From assembly GCF_016811235.1 (NCBI RefSeq), contig NZ_JAFBID010000006.1, forward strand, positions 94,857-158,856: 64,000 nt of DNA, in the 5' to 3' direction. Below, piece by piece: positions 36,365 through 44,281 of this stretch (position 1 is the first letter of the stretch; each line of letters starts with the position of its first letter). A program made the position numbers and the translations under genes. The stretch comes from Microvirga arabica (lineage in GTDB: Bacteria; Pseudomonadota; Alphaproteobacteria; Rhizobiales; Beijerinckiaceae). The notes beneath the pieces are model-generated. The model did no database searches, was not told the DNA's origin, and saw only the letters and a list, made by a program, of their open reading frames with translations.

Positions 36365-36861
36365 GGCGTCCGCCTCTTGCTAGCTCTTGGGTTTGATCTA
36401 CGCTTATCGTTTGGGGGACTGGTCTCCTCAGACGGGCCCTGAGCGGCTTTGAGCGCGCCTTTGAGCTGCCTAGAGGCTGCCCGCTCACGCGCATCCTTTC
36501 TCCTCTGACGACGCCTAGCATTGCGCCGCTCGCGGACTTCAGCCTCATACTCGGCTAAGAGTCTTCCTTGTTCTTTAATAGACATGAACGGCTCGGATGA
36601 TTTCTTGGCCGAAATTGCTCCATCCACCCCGTTCGTCAGGTGCCGCAACTTTGCTTGTAAAGCGGATAATAAAAAGAGCACTTCTAGCGAACTGTCGTCA
36701 TCCTCCTGGTAGTCTCGTTGGCAGACATAGATCGCTTGATCGATCTCTTTCCCCGAGAATTGCTTCCATATGTGCTCGATCGCGTCATTGAACTCTCGGA
36801 CGATTGCGATCGCCTCCGCTACAGCGCAACGTTGAGGTGCAGTTTCGTCGCCTTCAGTCAT
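36361..36861 (-). CDS. Hypothetical protein, acidic N-terminus and basic C-terminus
   Basis: Protein of 166 aa. ATG 36861 is preferred because GGGGAGCC lies upstream; a TTG at 36885 is in frame. The first half is acidic and helical (VREFNDAIEHIWKQFSGKEID, YQEDDDSSLEVLFLLSALQAKL). The second half is Arg/Lys-rich (YEAEVRERRNARRRQRRKDA), suggesting nucleic-acid contact. Coupled by a 4-bp overlap to the next unknown gene. Its upstream region carries the AAATAAT repeat and the 40-bp palindrome. Confidence 0.6.
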   Translation of the reverse strand: MTEGDETAPQRCAVAEAIAIVREFNDAIEHIWKQFSGKEIDQAIYVCQRDYQEDDDSSLEVLFLLSALQAKLRHLTNGVDGAISAKKSSEPFMSIKEQGRLLAEYEAEVRERRNARRRQRRKDARERAASRQLKGALKAAQGPSEETSPPNDKRRSNPRASKRRTP

Positions 36862-36945
36862 GATGGCTCCCCATGATGACAGCAAGATGGGTTTTATTGC
36901 TGTCTAATTGGGGTAGCTTAATGACCAAACAAGCTCTTATTCCAG

Positions 36946-36962
36946 AAATAATGGAATTATTT
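36946..36962. promoter_or_regulatory. AT-rich inverted repeat, candidate operator
   Basis: AAATAAT-GGA-ATTATTT lies 85 bp upstream of the ATG of the 36361-36861 gene, in the gap shared with the integrase 3' end. Symmetry and position fit a repressor site. Confidence 0.4.
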
Positions 36963-36975
36963 GGAAAATATGAAG

Positions 36976-37015
36976 CAGATGTAAAGTAAATCAATATTGA
37001 TTTACTTTACATCTG
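36976..37015. repeat. Perfect 40-bp palindrome next to the integrase gene
   Basis: Two 18-bp arms (CAGATGTAAAGTAAATCA and its exact complement) meet at a central ATAT, so all 40 bp are symmetric. It starts 17 bp after the integrase stop (integrase reads leftward). No T-run follows on either strand. It may be a bidirectional 3'-end hairpin, an operator for the downstream gene pair, or a recombination-related site. Confidence 0.8.
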
Positions 37016-37032
37016 AATGCTGCAATTTAGGT

Positions 37033-38025
37033 TCAATTCAGGCGGGTAGCAAGATCTGTTGCGCGAAGATGGGTGTATCTAGAGAGCATTCGGAGTTCTT
37101 TATGTCCGGAGATCGCGCTGACCTCAATGGTGCTCAGGCCTTTCTCGAATAGGCGAGAGACAGCTTCGTGACGAAGGTCATGGAGACGAAGGCCTGCTAC
37201 ATTGGCTCTGGCCTTTAGGCGAGTCCATGCCTGCTCGAGGGCTCCAGGCGTCAAGGGAAACAAGCGCTCCGTAGATAACGTATTGGTGGACCTGAGGGCT
37301 TGTATTGCTTTGATGGCACGCGACGACAGTGGCACATCGCGAGATTCACCATTCTTAGTTCGCGTTAGGTGCACGATGCGGGCATTGAGATCTACATCGG
37401 CCCATGTGATCGAGAGAAGTTCGCCCCGTCGCATCCCGGTCTCAATCGCGACGATCAGCAGCGACTTGAGACAAGGTGTCCGACCCGTCTCGCACGCGTC
37501 GAGAAGGCGCTGCTCTTCTTCGCCTTCCAATCTCCGGCTGCGTGCATTTGCAACGATGGGGCGGCGAACCCGCTTTACTGGATTAAAGGCGAGGTGATAG
37601 CCCCATTCACGCTGAGCGACCTCGATTGCGTGAGAAATAATCGCGAGTTCGCGAACGACGGTAGAGGATGCAACTTTCTTCATACGCTCGTCACGATAAC
37701 TGGCGATGTCAGCGCTGCTAAGACCTGCCAGTGTGCGATGACAGATGTCGTGCCGAACAAGGACGTCGATGCGCTGAATCTCCTGGAGGGCGCCTCTCTT
37801 GGTTGGTGAGACCTCATCGCGATAGCGACGAAGGAGGGCGCCTAGGGTGATGTTCTCGGCAGGACGAGTGTCAGACGCGCGCCCGAAGCGATCGACTTCC
37901 GCTTCAAGCTCACGGGCCCAGCGCTCAGCCTCTGCCTTTGTGTCAAATGACTTGGCCCTTGGCTTCATGCCTTTGCGTCGAACCGCAGCCTGCCAGCGCC
38001 CACGTAGCTTTCGAATTGTCGCCAT
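37033..38025 (-). CDS. Tyrosine recombinase/integrase
   Basis: Phage-type integrase of 330 aa. Residues about 1-50 are an arm-binding-like domain, 55-150 a SAM-like core-binding domain, and 160-325 the catalytic domain. Catalytic residues are all visible: Arg199 (TGMRRGE), Lys224 (RTKNGES), His282 and Arg285 (HDLRHEA), His308 (SGHKE), nucleophile Tyr317 (SRYTHL). It should be able to move the island or a part of it. It is odd that it lies about 20 kb from the left repeat and 9.5 kb from the right one rather than at an island end. Confidence 0.93.
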   Translation of the reverse strand: MATIRKLRGRWQAAVRRKGMKPRAKSFDTKAEAERWARELEAEVDRFGRASDTRPAENITLGALLRRYRDEVSPTKRGALQEIQRIDVLVRHDICHRTLAGLSSADIASYRDERMKKVASSTVVRELAIISHAIEVAQREWGYHLAFNPVKRVRRPIVANARSRRLEGEEEQRLLDACETGRTPCLKSLLIVAIETGMRRGELLSITWADVDLNARIVHLTRTKNGESRDVPLSSRAIKAIQALRSTNTLSTERLFPLTPGALEQAWTRLKARANVAGLRLHDLRHEAVSRLFEKGLSTIEVSAISGHKELRMLSRYTHLRATDLATRLN

Positions 38026-38309
38026 CGCACCCTCAACGGATCAGTTCAGAATGCGTAGGACACCGGTGCAGGCCCGCCAAGGGCTTTCAGGATTTTTAAC
38101 CTATGAACTTGCTGCTTTCTGAGATTGCTTCCTAGGCAGGGGGCGCTTACCTGTAGGGTAACATTGGGCAGTGTCACTTGCTCAAGGTCGGCTGAACTAA
38201 AACGTGACTCGAACGTTTTCGATTGCGCACCCCCGCTGGGTGCGATATATAAGACTCACTCCGGCGTGCCCTGCTACTTCTACTTCACTGAGGCCGCGCC
38301 GGCATACAA

Positions 38310-38331
38310 AAGGGCTCCTGCGGGAGCCCTT
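38310..38331 (+). terminator. GC-rich hairpin upstream of the NYN gene
   Basis: AAGGGCTCC-TGCG-GGAGCCCTT is a strong stem-loop 21 bp before the ATG of the NYN gene. T-content after it is weak (TGCTATTTCT). It may be a terminator of something upstream or a 5'-UTR structure of the NYN gene. Confidence 0.5.
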
Positions 38332-38351
38332 GCTATTTCTGGTGGGCGTGT

Positions 38352-39200
38352 ATGGATCGCGTGGCTGTTTTCGTCGATGCTGGCTACCTATTTGCACAGG
38401 GAAGCGTAGCAATCGCAGGCAGTAAGCGGTCCCGCCCTGATCTTGTTCTTGATGCTCCCGCTGTCGTGCAAGAGTTTAAGCGCGTTGCTGAGACACGTGC
38501 CGCAAATTGTTCACTACTTAGAATATACTGGTATGATGGCACGGCAACTGGGAGTAGGCCAACTGCTGAACAGGCACTCATGGCGCATCAAGATGATGTT
38601 AAGCTCCGCTTGGGATTTCTCAACAGTGTGGGGCAGCAGAAGGGTGTCGATTCTCTGATCGTCACTGATTTGATCGAACTCGCTCGGCAGAAGGCCATCT
38701 GTGATGCTGTCCTTATCTCTGGAGATGAGGATGTCCGGGTAGGCGTTCAAATAGCCCAGAACTATGGGGTAAGGGTCCATTTGCTTGGCATTGAGCCGAG
38801 CCGAGCCAATCAATCACAGCAGTTGCTGCAAGAAGCAGATACAACTACTGAATGGCCTGCGGAAACGGTCAGGCGCTTTCTCGCGCTGCGCCCTCAGCAG
38901 GAACATGAAGCTGTGAGTGAGCCAGCTGTCGACCGAGCGCGCGAGCAATCTGCAGGGCAGCTCTGCGAAGATCATCGACTTGAAGCTGAAGTAAGGCTGC
39001 TTGTCGAGGCTTTGGAGGCGACTGAGCTCGAGGCAATTCGAGTATATTGGAGAACAGACCGCGGGGTGCCATCCGAGTTCGACCGGAAGCTGTTACCGCG
39101 GTGCCGGGATGCAATTGGTCGTGACCTTGCCATCGATGAGAAGAGGCAGATCAGGGCTGCGTTTCAAACCCTCGTCCGAGTGCGCCTCAAAAGTCACTAA
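38352..39200 (+). CDS. NYN-domain (LabA/DUF88-like) putative ribonuclease
   Basis: Protein of 282 aa. Residues 1-165 form a NYN/PIN-like domain: Asp9 in VFVDAGYLF, KGVDSLIVTDLIELA, and AVLISGDEDV, all supplying acidic residues for metal binding. The C-terminal 110 residues are charged with a LabA-C/OST-HTH-like flavour (LLVEALEATELEAIRVYWR) but are not firmly assigned. NYN proteins cleave or bind RNA. Single gene between the integrase and the nuclease pair; a defence or toxin role is possible. Confidence 0.83.
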   Translation: MDRVAVFVDAGYLFAQGSVAIAGSKRSRPDLVLDAPAVVQEFKRVAETRAANCSLLRIYWYDGTATGSRPTAEQALMAHQDDVKLRLGFLNSVGQQKGVDSLIVTDLIELARQKAICDAVLISGDEDVRVGVQIAQNYGVRVHLLGIEPSRANQSQQLLQEADTTTEWPAETVRRFLALRPQQEHEAVSEPAVDRAREQSAGQLCEDHRLEAEVRLLVEALEATELEAIRVYWRTDRGVPSEFDRKLLPRCRDAIGRDLAIDEKRQIRAAFQTLVRVRLKSH

Positions 39201-39564
39201 GGTTAATGCCCCTGGTGAATTTTGCTCTCTTCATCACTGGTATGCGGGTGCGCCGCTAATGCGCCGCTCGATCGATGGAGATTCTCCCAGCTTCGCACAT
39301 TCAATTGCTTTCTGAGCTGTGAAAAATTGTAACTTACTGAAAATATGAAGAAATTTTGCCAGGAATAGTGAGCTCAAACCCTTTATGGGACCGCACGTAG
39401 GCCGCACTACGAATGCGGTTTACGCGCTTGCCTATAAAGTGCTGGCCAAAGCGCAAGTTACAGGCTGTTACCGAAACGATATATAAGTATTGCCTATCAG
39501 CGGCTTGGTCCGCTTCTATTCGTCTGTCACCGAAGGCTTTCAGCTGCAGCGGGTCATATGACGG
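39201..39564. other. Intergenic region with a possible structured element
   Basis: This 364-bp gap between convergent genes has no gene. At 39381-39439 a 9-bp stem (CTTTATGGG with CCTATAAAG, one G-T pair) encloses a 5-bp hairpin with a 7-nt loop (CCGCA-CTACGAA-TGCGG). The inner hairpin resembles the anticodon arm of the flanking tRNA-Ser. Confidence 0.35.
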
Positions 39565-40095
39565 TCAGACGCTGGCCTTTAGGTCGCATAGCTTGTCGAT
39601 CATCATCTCGACGAGCACTTTCGAAGAAGTAATGGCGCTAATATCAGAAAGATCAAATACAAGGATATGGATTCCCTTGTTCACTAATGCCAGCCTAATC
39701 TTGTCCTGCGCTCTAGACCAGTCTGTTGGATCCCCAGTCACGCCATTTGCAGCAAATAGAAATCCGTGGTCGAGGTGTCTCCGTTCCACTTTATCTACAA
39801 AAGCAGCGACATCCTGGCTGGTTACAGCAGATGACCAATTCTTGCATTCAACTAGTAGATAAAACGGTAAGAAGTAAAAACCAGCCTTTGATGGAACATT
39901 GAAGAAGAAGAGATCTATCTCCTCACTCCCCGGTCCATTGAGGAGGTCACGCTTTTTTAGCGTTACTCCTGGAACGCTGCCGAATATTGCTGCCGTTAAG
40001 TCCTCAAAGAGTGCCCCCTTTTGCTGCGAATCGAGCGTAGCATCTTGTGACCGGTTCAGGAGGCCAGTTACTCGTGAAGCAGGGAATCGAGGCAT
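39565..40095 (-). CDS. Mrr-like PD-(D/E)XK endonuclease
   Basis: Protein of 176 aa. The restriction-endonuclease-like core is visible: Glu31 (GALFEDLTAAIFG), Asp61 (SEEIDLFFF) and the Glu83-x-Lys85 motif (LVECKNW), followed by SSAVTSQDVAAFVDKVERR, which is typical of Mrr_cat-like domains. There is no extra DNA-binding domain. Its ATG directly abuts the stop of the upstream gene (40096), so the two are one operon. Likely the effector or partner of the upstream deoxyribosyltransferase-like protein. Confidence 0.8.
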   Translation of the reverse strand: MPRFPASRVTGLLNRSQDATLDSQQKGALFEDLTAAIFGSVPGVTLKKRDLLNGPGSEEIDLFFFNVPSKAGFYFLPFYLLVECKNWSSAVTSQDVAAFVDKVERRHLDHGFLFAANGVTGDPTDWSRAQDKIRLALVNKGIHILVFDLSDISAITSSKVLVEMMIDKLCDLKASV

Positions 40096-41040
40096 TTAGA
40101 ACGGACCGTGAGCCGCGCGGTTGCGAATGCTACGCAGTAGTTCCGGCAGTCTCTTGCCGCTTACTGCATCAAGCAAAGCTTCGACCGAAAGAACGAATAC
40201 ATAACCACTGCCCGTATACTCAAGCTGGCGAGCCGGCTCTCTATTAACGGCCAAAATTCCTGTCCTTAGGTGAGACGCAGAGAGGTATTCGGATAACTGT
40301 CTTTTAGCGGCAATGTCCAGCTTATCATCAGAACCGTGCTTTATTTCAACAACTAGCAAGTTCCCGAAGTCAGAGGGTAATCTCGAATCCCATACAAGAA
40401 GATCTGGACGGAACGTGTCATTTTTATCCTTTGACTTGGGTTCCAGTGTAACTGTAGCTCCTGATGAGACGAAAGCTTGGGATAGGCGTTCGAGCGTCTC
40501 TCGCTCCACCAGCTTAACCTGCATGCCACCCGAGGGCGGCTCTGCCTGGGCTATCCCGCTGTGCCCGCTTTTAATCAATCGGGAGCCATGAGGATCTACA
40601 CCTTTGGCCTGGCGTCGCGCGATTGCTCGTGGCTTCAGCTTGTTCAAATTCTCCGTTAGCGGCAGCAAGGCAGATGCTAGTGCGTCATCATCTTCCAAGT
40701 AGGGAGCTCGGATGTAAGGTAAGCCTTTCAATGTTGAAGGCAGATCCCGCGGCTCGGAGACGATCAAGAAAACTGGCTTATTGAGTCCAACTGCCACTCC
40801 GACTTCGAATAGGACGTTCGCTGCTTCAGGAGGGGAGGGCACTATCGCCAATACAAGGTCGGCCCTTCGGAGAACGTTTCCTATGGCGTCCAACGACATC
40901 GCACCTGCAGGAGCAGGCACTTGCTGTCTCGCTAACTGGAATCCAGCTTTTTCTAGAGCGCTCCGGATGCCGCCTAAGTCAACCCCAAATGGAGCTGAGA
41001 CAAAGCACGTCGGTGGTTTTGTAGGGGTGTCTATCATCAA
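40096..41040 (-). CDS. Nucleoside deoxyribosyltransferase/TIR-like protein with C-terminal PD-(D/E)XK domain
   Basis: Protein of 314 aa. Residues about 10-125 have the flavodoxin-like fold of nucleoside 2-deoxyribosyltransferases and related TIR-like sensors (TCFVSAPFG, LRRADLVLAIVPS). The catalytic-Glu motif NVLFEVGVAVGLNKPVFLIV is kept with Glu79. Residues about 205-300 hold a second nuclease-like core: Asp213 (RPDLLVWD) and Glu232-x-Lys234 (LLVVEIKHG). Such sensors bind or cleave nucleotides or NAD-like ligands. The gene is divergent from the ATPase pair at 41324-43904 and abuts the Mrr-like gene. Not assignable to a named defence system by eye. Confidence 0.75.
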   Translation of the reverse strand: MMIDTPTKPPTCFVSAPFGVDLGGIRSALEKAGFQLARQQVPAPAGAMSLDAIGNVLRRADLVLAIVPSPPEAANVLFEVGVAVGLNKPVFLIVSEPRDLPSTLKGLPYIRAPYLEDDDALASALLPLTENLNKLKPRAIARRQAKGVDPHGSRLIKSGHSGIAQAEPPSGGMQVKLVERETLERLSQAFVSSGATVTLEPKSKDKNDTFRPDLLVWDSRLPSDFGNLLVVEIKHGSDDKLDIAAKRQLSEYLSASHLRTGILAVNREPARQLEYTGSGYVFVLSVEALLDAVSGKRLPELLRSIRNRAAHGPF

Positions 41041-41323
41041 ACGTTATTTATAACCAGCTAAGGGAAATTTCGCACGGGTTCCATAGACATACAAGAGTCC
41101 GGAGCCCTCATATGTGGATAAGCCAACCCAAGTGAGGCGTAGCCTTGAAACACGTGCCAGTCTGCTCCCCAGCGGCAGATTAGAACATTTCGTGAATCGA
41201 GATTCGCTGGTCCATAGTCCTCCGCAGCGTGTTCAGGGTGGGGTTACCGTAGGGGCCAACCAGTTCTGAAGCGCCTAAAATATAAGGGTATGAAGGACCC
41301 GTCGTGGGTCGAGGCTGGGGCAT

Positions 41324-41578
41324 ATGGAGCTTGATAAAGTATCTGAACTGCAGGCGGATGAGCCCGAACTGCAAAGTGAGGTCCGTATTACTGACTGGGT
41401 TGAGCGTCGAGTTGCTGCCGCTCGCTCGAAAGTGCACGTATCAGATGAGGTGGTCTCCAGACTGGTAGAACTCACGCGAGAAAAGTTTTCGTCTGGCATG
41501 ATTACAGCCGCAGAGGTGACGACGATTGCAAGAGAGTTGTTGGCAGTAGTCAACGGTGAGACTGATAATGCCGATTGA
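41324..41578 (+). CDS. Small hypothetical protein coupled to the Rad50-like ATPase
   Basis: Protein of 84 aa, ATG at 41324 after GGCTGGGG. Acidic and helical (ELDKVSELQADEPELQSEV, DEVVSRLVELTREKFSSG, AAEVTTIARELLAVV). It overlaps the ATPase start by 11-23 bp depending on which start is used, so the two proteins are made together. Size and coupling resemble the small accessory subunits of SMC-type defence complexes, but the family is not recognised. Confidence 0.7.
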   Translation: MELDKVSELQADEPELQSEVRITDWVERRVAAARSKVHVSDEVVSRLVELTREKFSSGMITAAEVTTIARELLAVVNGETDNAD

Positions 41579-43904
41579 CACCATAACTCTCGAGTGGTTC
41601 CGCGGTGCAGCCACGGGGATTACTCTAGATACCCGTGGCCGCAGCGTTGCCGTTTATGGTCCCAACGGATCCGGCAAATCATCATTCGTGGATGGAGTCG
41701 AGTTCATAATATCAGGCGGGAAGATCGGGCACCTGGCTCACGAGTATAGTGGTCGTAAGCTCGAGAAGGCGGTTATCAACACCCACGCCTCTGACGCCAC
41801 ATCAAGAGTTCATATCAGGATCGGAAGCGCAGATGTCAGTGCTTCTATCGGTCCAACTGGCCGGACAACTTTTGCGAACCGAGACACGTTAGGTAACTGG
41901 GACTTGAAGCGCATTGTCTTAAGGCAAGAGGATGTCTCCAATTTCATAAACGCCAACAAGTCGACCAAATACTCAGCCGTCCTCCCTCTCCTTGGTTTAG
42001 GCTCGTTTGACACGACTGCTCACGCTGTTCGCTCTATAGCCCGGAAAATAAAGGACGAGGTAAGCCTCGATCATATAAAGGGGCAGATTGATCAGATCCG
42101 GAAGCGCCTATATGCGGCCTTCGGATCAACTGAGTGGGATTCTATTGGTAGCGCCATTAAGGACCTGCATCGCACCTATTTTCCTGCGTCTGCAGCGCCA
42201 GTCAGTTTAAAGTCGGCGCTCCCAGCGCTATCAGCCGAAGTTTCTCGACGCATAGGCGAACTCGATGCTGAAAAAGCCTGCCTGTTAGCGCTGCGGAATG
42301 CTTGTGATGCGAATGTCAGAGACGCCCTGTCTCAGGCCATCTCTGCTGATGGAAAAGTAGCAGGTCACAGCGAGCCCTTCTTGATGGAGCGGCTCTCCGT
42401 GCTACGTGCCGCGGCACGATTCAATACAGGTCTTGGCTCGAGCGGAGAGGTTCAGTGTCCTGCATGTGGCAGTAACGTCGAAGCGAGCCAATTCAAAACA
42501 CATATCACTCGAGAACTTGATCGGCTCGAAGCGGCAGCACTAGCTTATGACGCGCGTCGAGCTGCGTATAGGAAGCTCGCAGATGCTCTGTCACATTTCA
42601 AGGCAGCCTTGAATCGCCCGTCAGTCGATGCTTGGCGAGCGCATTCCAATCAGGAAAGGCTTAAAAGTCAAGTTGAAGCGATCATGGCCTTTGATCAAAA
42701 CATACTTTTGAATGAGGCTGTGCTCCCCAACCTGAGCTCCCTTGTTGCGAGCGTTCCGTTGTTGTGCTCGCACGTTGAGGAGGCGGCTAAACGAACTGCA
42801 CCATCGGTTGAGCAGCTTTTCCGCGAACAGAGAATGGTAGAAGCTGCTTGCGGTATTCCTGAGCTGCGAGCTCTTGAGAGGCATGTTGAAAAGATTGAGC
42901 CGCTGGTTGCCTTTCTTGGGCATTTCGAGAGTGAAGTCAGAAAGGAAGTAAATGCGAGGACCCAGACCCTCATTGATGAACTTAGCTCAGATATACAGCG
43001 GATATGGGGGCTACTTCACCCAGGAGAGCCAATAGACGAAGTTAAGTTGTGCCTCGGTGATAATGACGATGATAAGGCAATCGATGTTGGCCTGAGATTC
43101 CATGGCAAGGAGCAGGCCAGCCCTCGCATCACCCTTTCGGAGGGGCATCGCAACAGTCTCGGACTTGCAATCTTCTTCGCGTTTGCGAAACGGGCTCAAC
43201 CTGAACATCCGCTTATTTTGGACGATGTAGTTACGAGCTTTGATAGGGAGCACAGATGCTTTGTTGCCAATGTGATTGCGTCGGAGTTTGGCGATCGGCA
43301 AGTGCTTGTCTTCACCCATGATGATCAGTGGTTTACTGAGCTGAGTTATAGACTCCCGCGTGATAAGTGGAGCTTCAAGACCTTGATTCCATGGCAGTCG
43401 CCCTCATTAGGATCGTCGTGGGATACCCGGGGTGAGGAATTTAGTGTTGCTCGTGCCCTGCTAGATGCAGACCCGTCTGCTGCGGCCAACAAAGCGCGCG
43501 GACTTATGGATGTGCATATGGCAATAATTGCCGAGTTGCTTGAGGTGCCAGTCCCTCACATTAGAGGCTCCCGAAATGAGCTGCGAAATGCTCTTGACCT
43601 TCTGAATCGATTCAGAGGTCGGGCGAACGATAAGCTCAAATGCTATGAGGCAGATGGGTCGTGTAAAAAATGGCAGGCACCAATAGAGGCTGCACAAGCG
43701 GCCGCCACACTTTTGGTGCCTTGGGGGAATTCAGCTTCTCATGGAAGACGTGTAGCTCGTGCTGAAGCGGAACAGCTGATCAACCAATGTGAAGCCGTAA
43801 TCTCGACGCTCGCTTGTGTGGCGTGCAAGACGCCCGTATGGCATGCGAAAGTCCCGGGCCAACATCTTCGGTGCTCCTGTGGCTCAGTTCGCTGGCTATC
43901 ATAG
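41568..43904 (+). CDS. Rad50/SMC-like ATPase with zinc hook and C-terminal zinc ribbon
   Basis: Protein of 778 aa from ATG 41568 (GTG 41556 is also in frame). Walker A is GPNGSGKSS (residues 31-39); the Q-loop region has LRQEDVSNFIN. A zinc-hook-like CPACG (Cys297, Cys300) sits between helical arms. The ABC-type signature region is LSEGHRNSLGLAIFFAFAKR, Walker B is LILDDVVTSFD near 550, and the H-loop is VFTHDDQWF. The C-terminus adds a helical domain with WGNSASHGRR and a Cys-x2-Cys...Cys-x-Cys ribbon. Coiled coils are much shorter than in true SMC proteins. DNA-end or structure sensing in defence is likely; similarity to Lamassu-type ATPases should be tested. Confidence 0.85.
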   Translation: MPIDTITLEWFRGAATGITLDTRGRSVAVYGPNGSGKSSFVDGVEFIISGGKIGHLAHEYSGRKLEKAVINTHASDATSRVHIRIGSADVSASIGPTGRTTFANRDTLGNWDLKRIVLRQEDVSNFINANKSTKYSAVLPLLGLGSFDTTAHAVRSIARKIKDEVSLDHIKGQIDQIRKRLYAAFGSTEWDSIGSAIKDLHRTYFPASAAPVSLKSALPALSAEVSRRIGELDAEKACLLALRNACDANVRDALSQAISADGKVAGHSEPFLMERLSVLRAAARFNTGLGSSGEVQCPACGSNVEASQFKTHITRELDRLEAAALAYDARRAAYRKLADALSHFKAALNRPSVDAWRAHSNQERLKSQVEAIMAFDQNILLNEAVLPNLSSLVASVPLLCSHVEEAAKRTAPSVEQLFREQRMVEAACGIPELRALERHVEKIEPLVAFLGHFESEVRKEVNARTQTLIDELSSDIQRIWGLLHPGEPIDEVKLCLGDNDDDKAIDVGLRFHGKEQASPRITLSEGHRNSLGLAIFFAFAKRAQPEHPLILDDVVTSFDREHRCFVANVIASEFGDRQVLVFTHDDQWFTELSYRLPRDKWSFKTLIPWQSPSLGSSWDTRGEEFSVARALLDADPSAAANKARGLMDVHMAIIAELLEVPVPHIRGSRNELRNALDLLNRFRGRANDKLKCYEADGSCKKWQAPIEAAQAAATLLVPWGNSASHGRRVARAEAEQLINQCEAVISTLACVACKTPVWHAKVPGQHLRCSCGSVRWLS

Positions 43905-43928
43905 TAAGGTCGGAGTTCTTAGATCTAC

Positions 43929-44096
43929 ATAGTCGATCCGGCCAAGGTCGTCCGCACGGCTCTGCAGAATGCAGCGTCGGTCGCTGGTCTCGTGGTCACC
44001 ACGGAGGCCATGGTGGCCGACGCTCCGAAGAAGGAATCTGCTTCGGCTATGCCAGGTGGTGGCATGGGCGGCGGCATGGGAGGTATGGACTTCTAA
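43929..44096 (+). pseudogene. groL: groEL 3'-terminal fragment (55 codons)
   Basis: In frame to TAA 44096 the sequence reads [20 protein letters not shown], then [11 protein letters not shown], and ends in repeated GGGMGG units with MDF. This is the unmistakable C-terminus of GroEL. An in-frame stop lies two codons before the fragment and the other 490 or so codons are missing. The native terminator is kept right after it. The scrap starts 24 bp after the ATPase stop, so the ATPase cassette or another element replaced the rest of a groEL copy. Confidence 0.92.
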
Positions 44097-44119
44097 GTCT
44101 TGCTCCCACCATCCCGACG

Positions 44120-44149
44120 AAAAAGCCCCGGATTACTCCGGGGCTTTTT
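44120..44149 (+). terminator. Intrinsic terminator of the former groEL gene
   Basis: GCCCCGG-ATTACT-CCGGGGC flanked by AAAAA and TTTTT, 24 bp after the groEL fragment stop. A classic bidirectional rho-independent terminator. It can now serve the Rad50-like ATPase gene. Confidence 0.92.
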
Positions 44150-44281
44150 CGTTTGTGTTGTGAATTCTCTATAGGCGATCACACAGGCGAAGATTGGATG
44201 GGTAGGTGCGCCGCACTGCGCGGGCTGTGAGATCCGGTCGCTAAGGTTCTTCGTCCAACCACGCCCGAGGCAATCGTCGCG

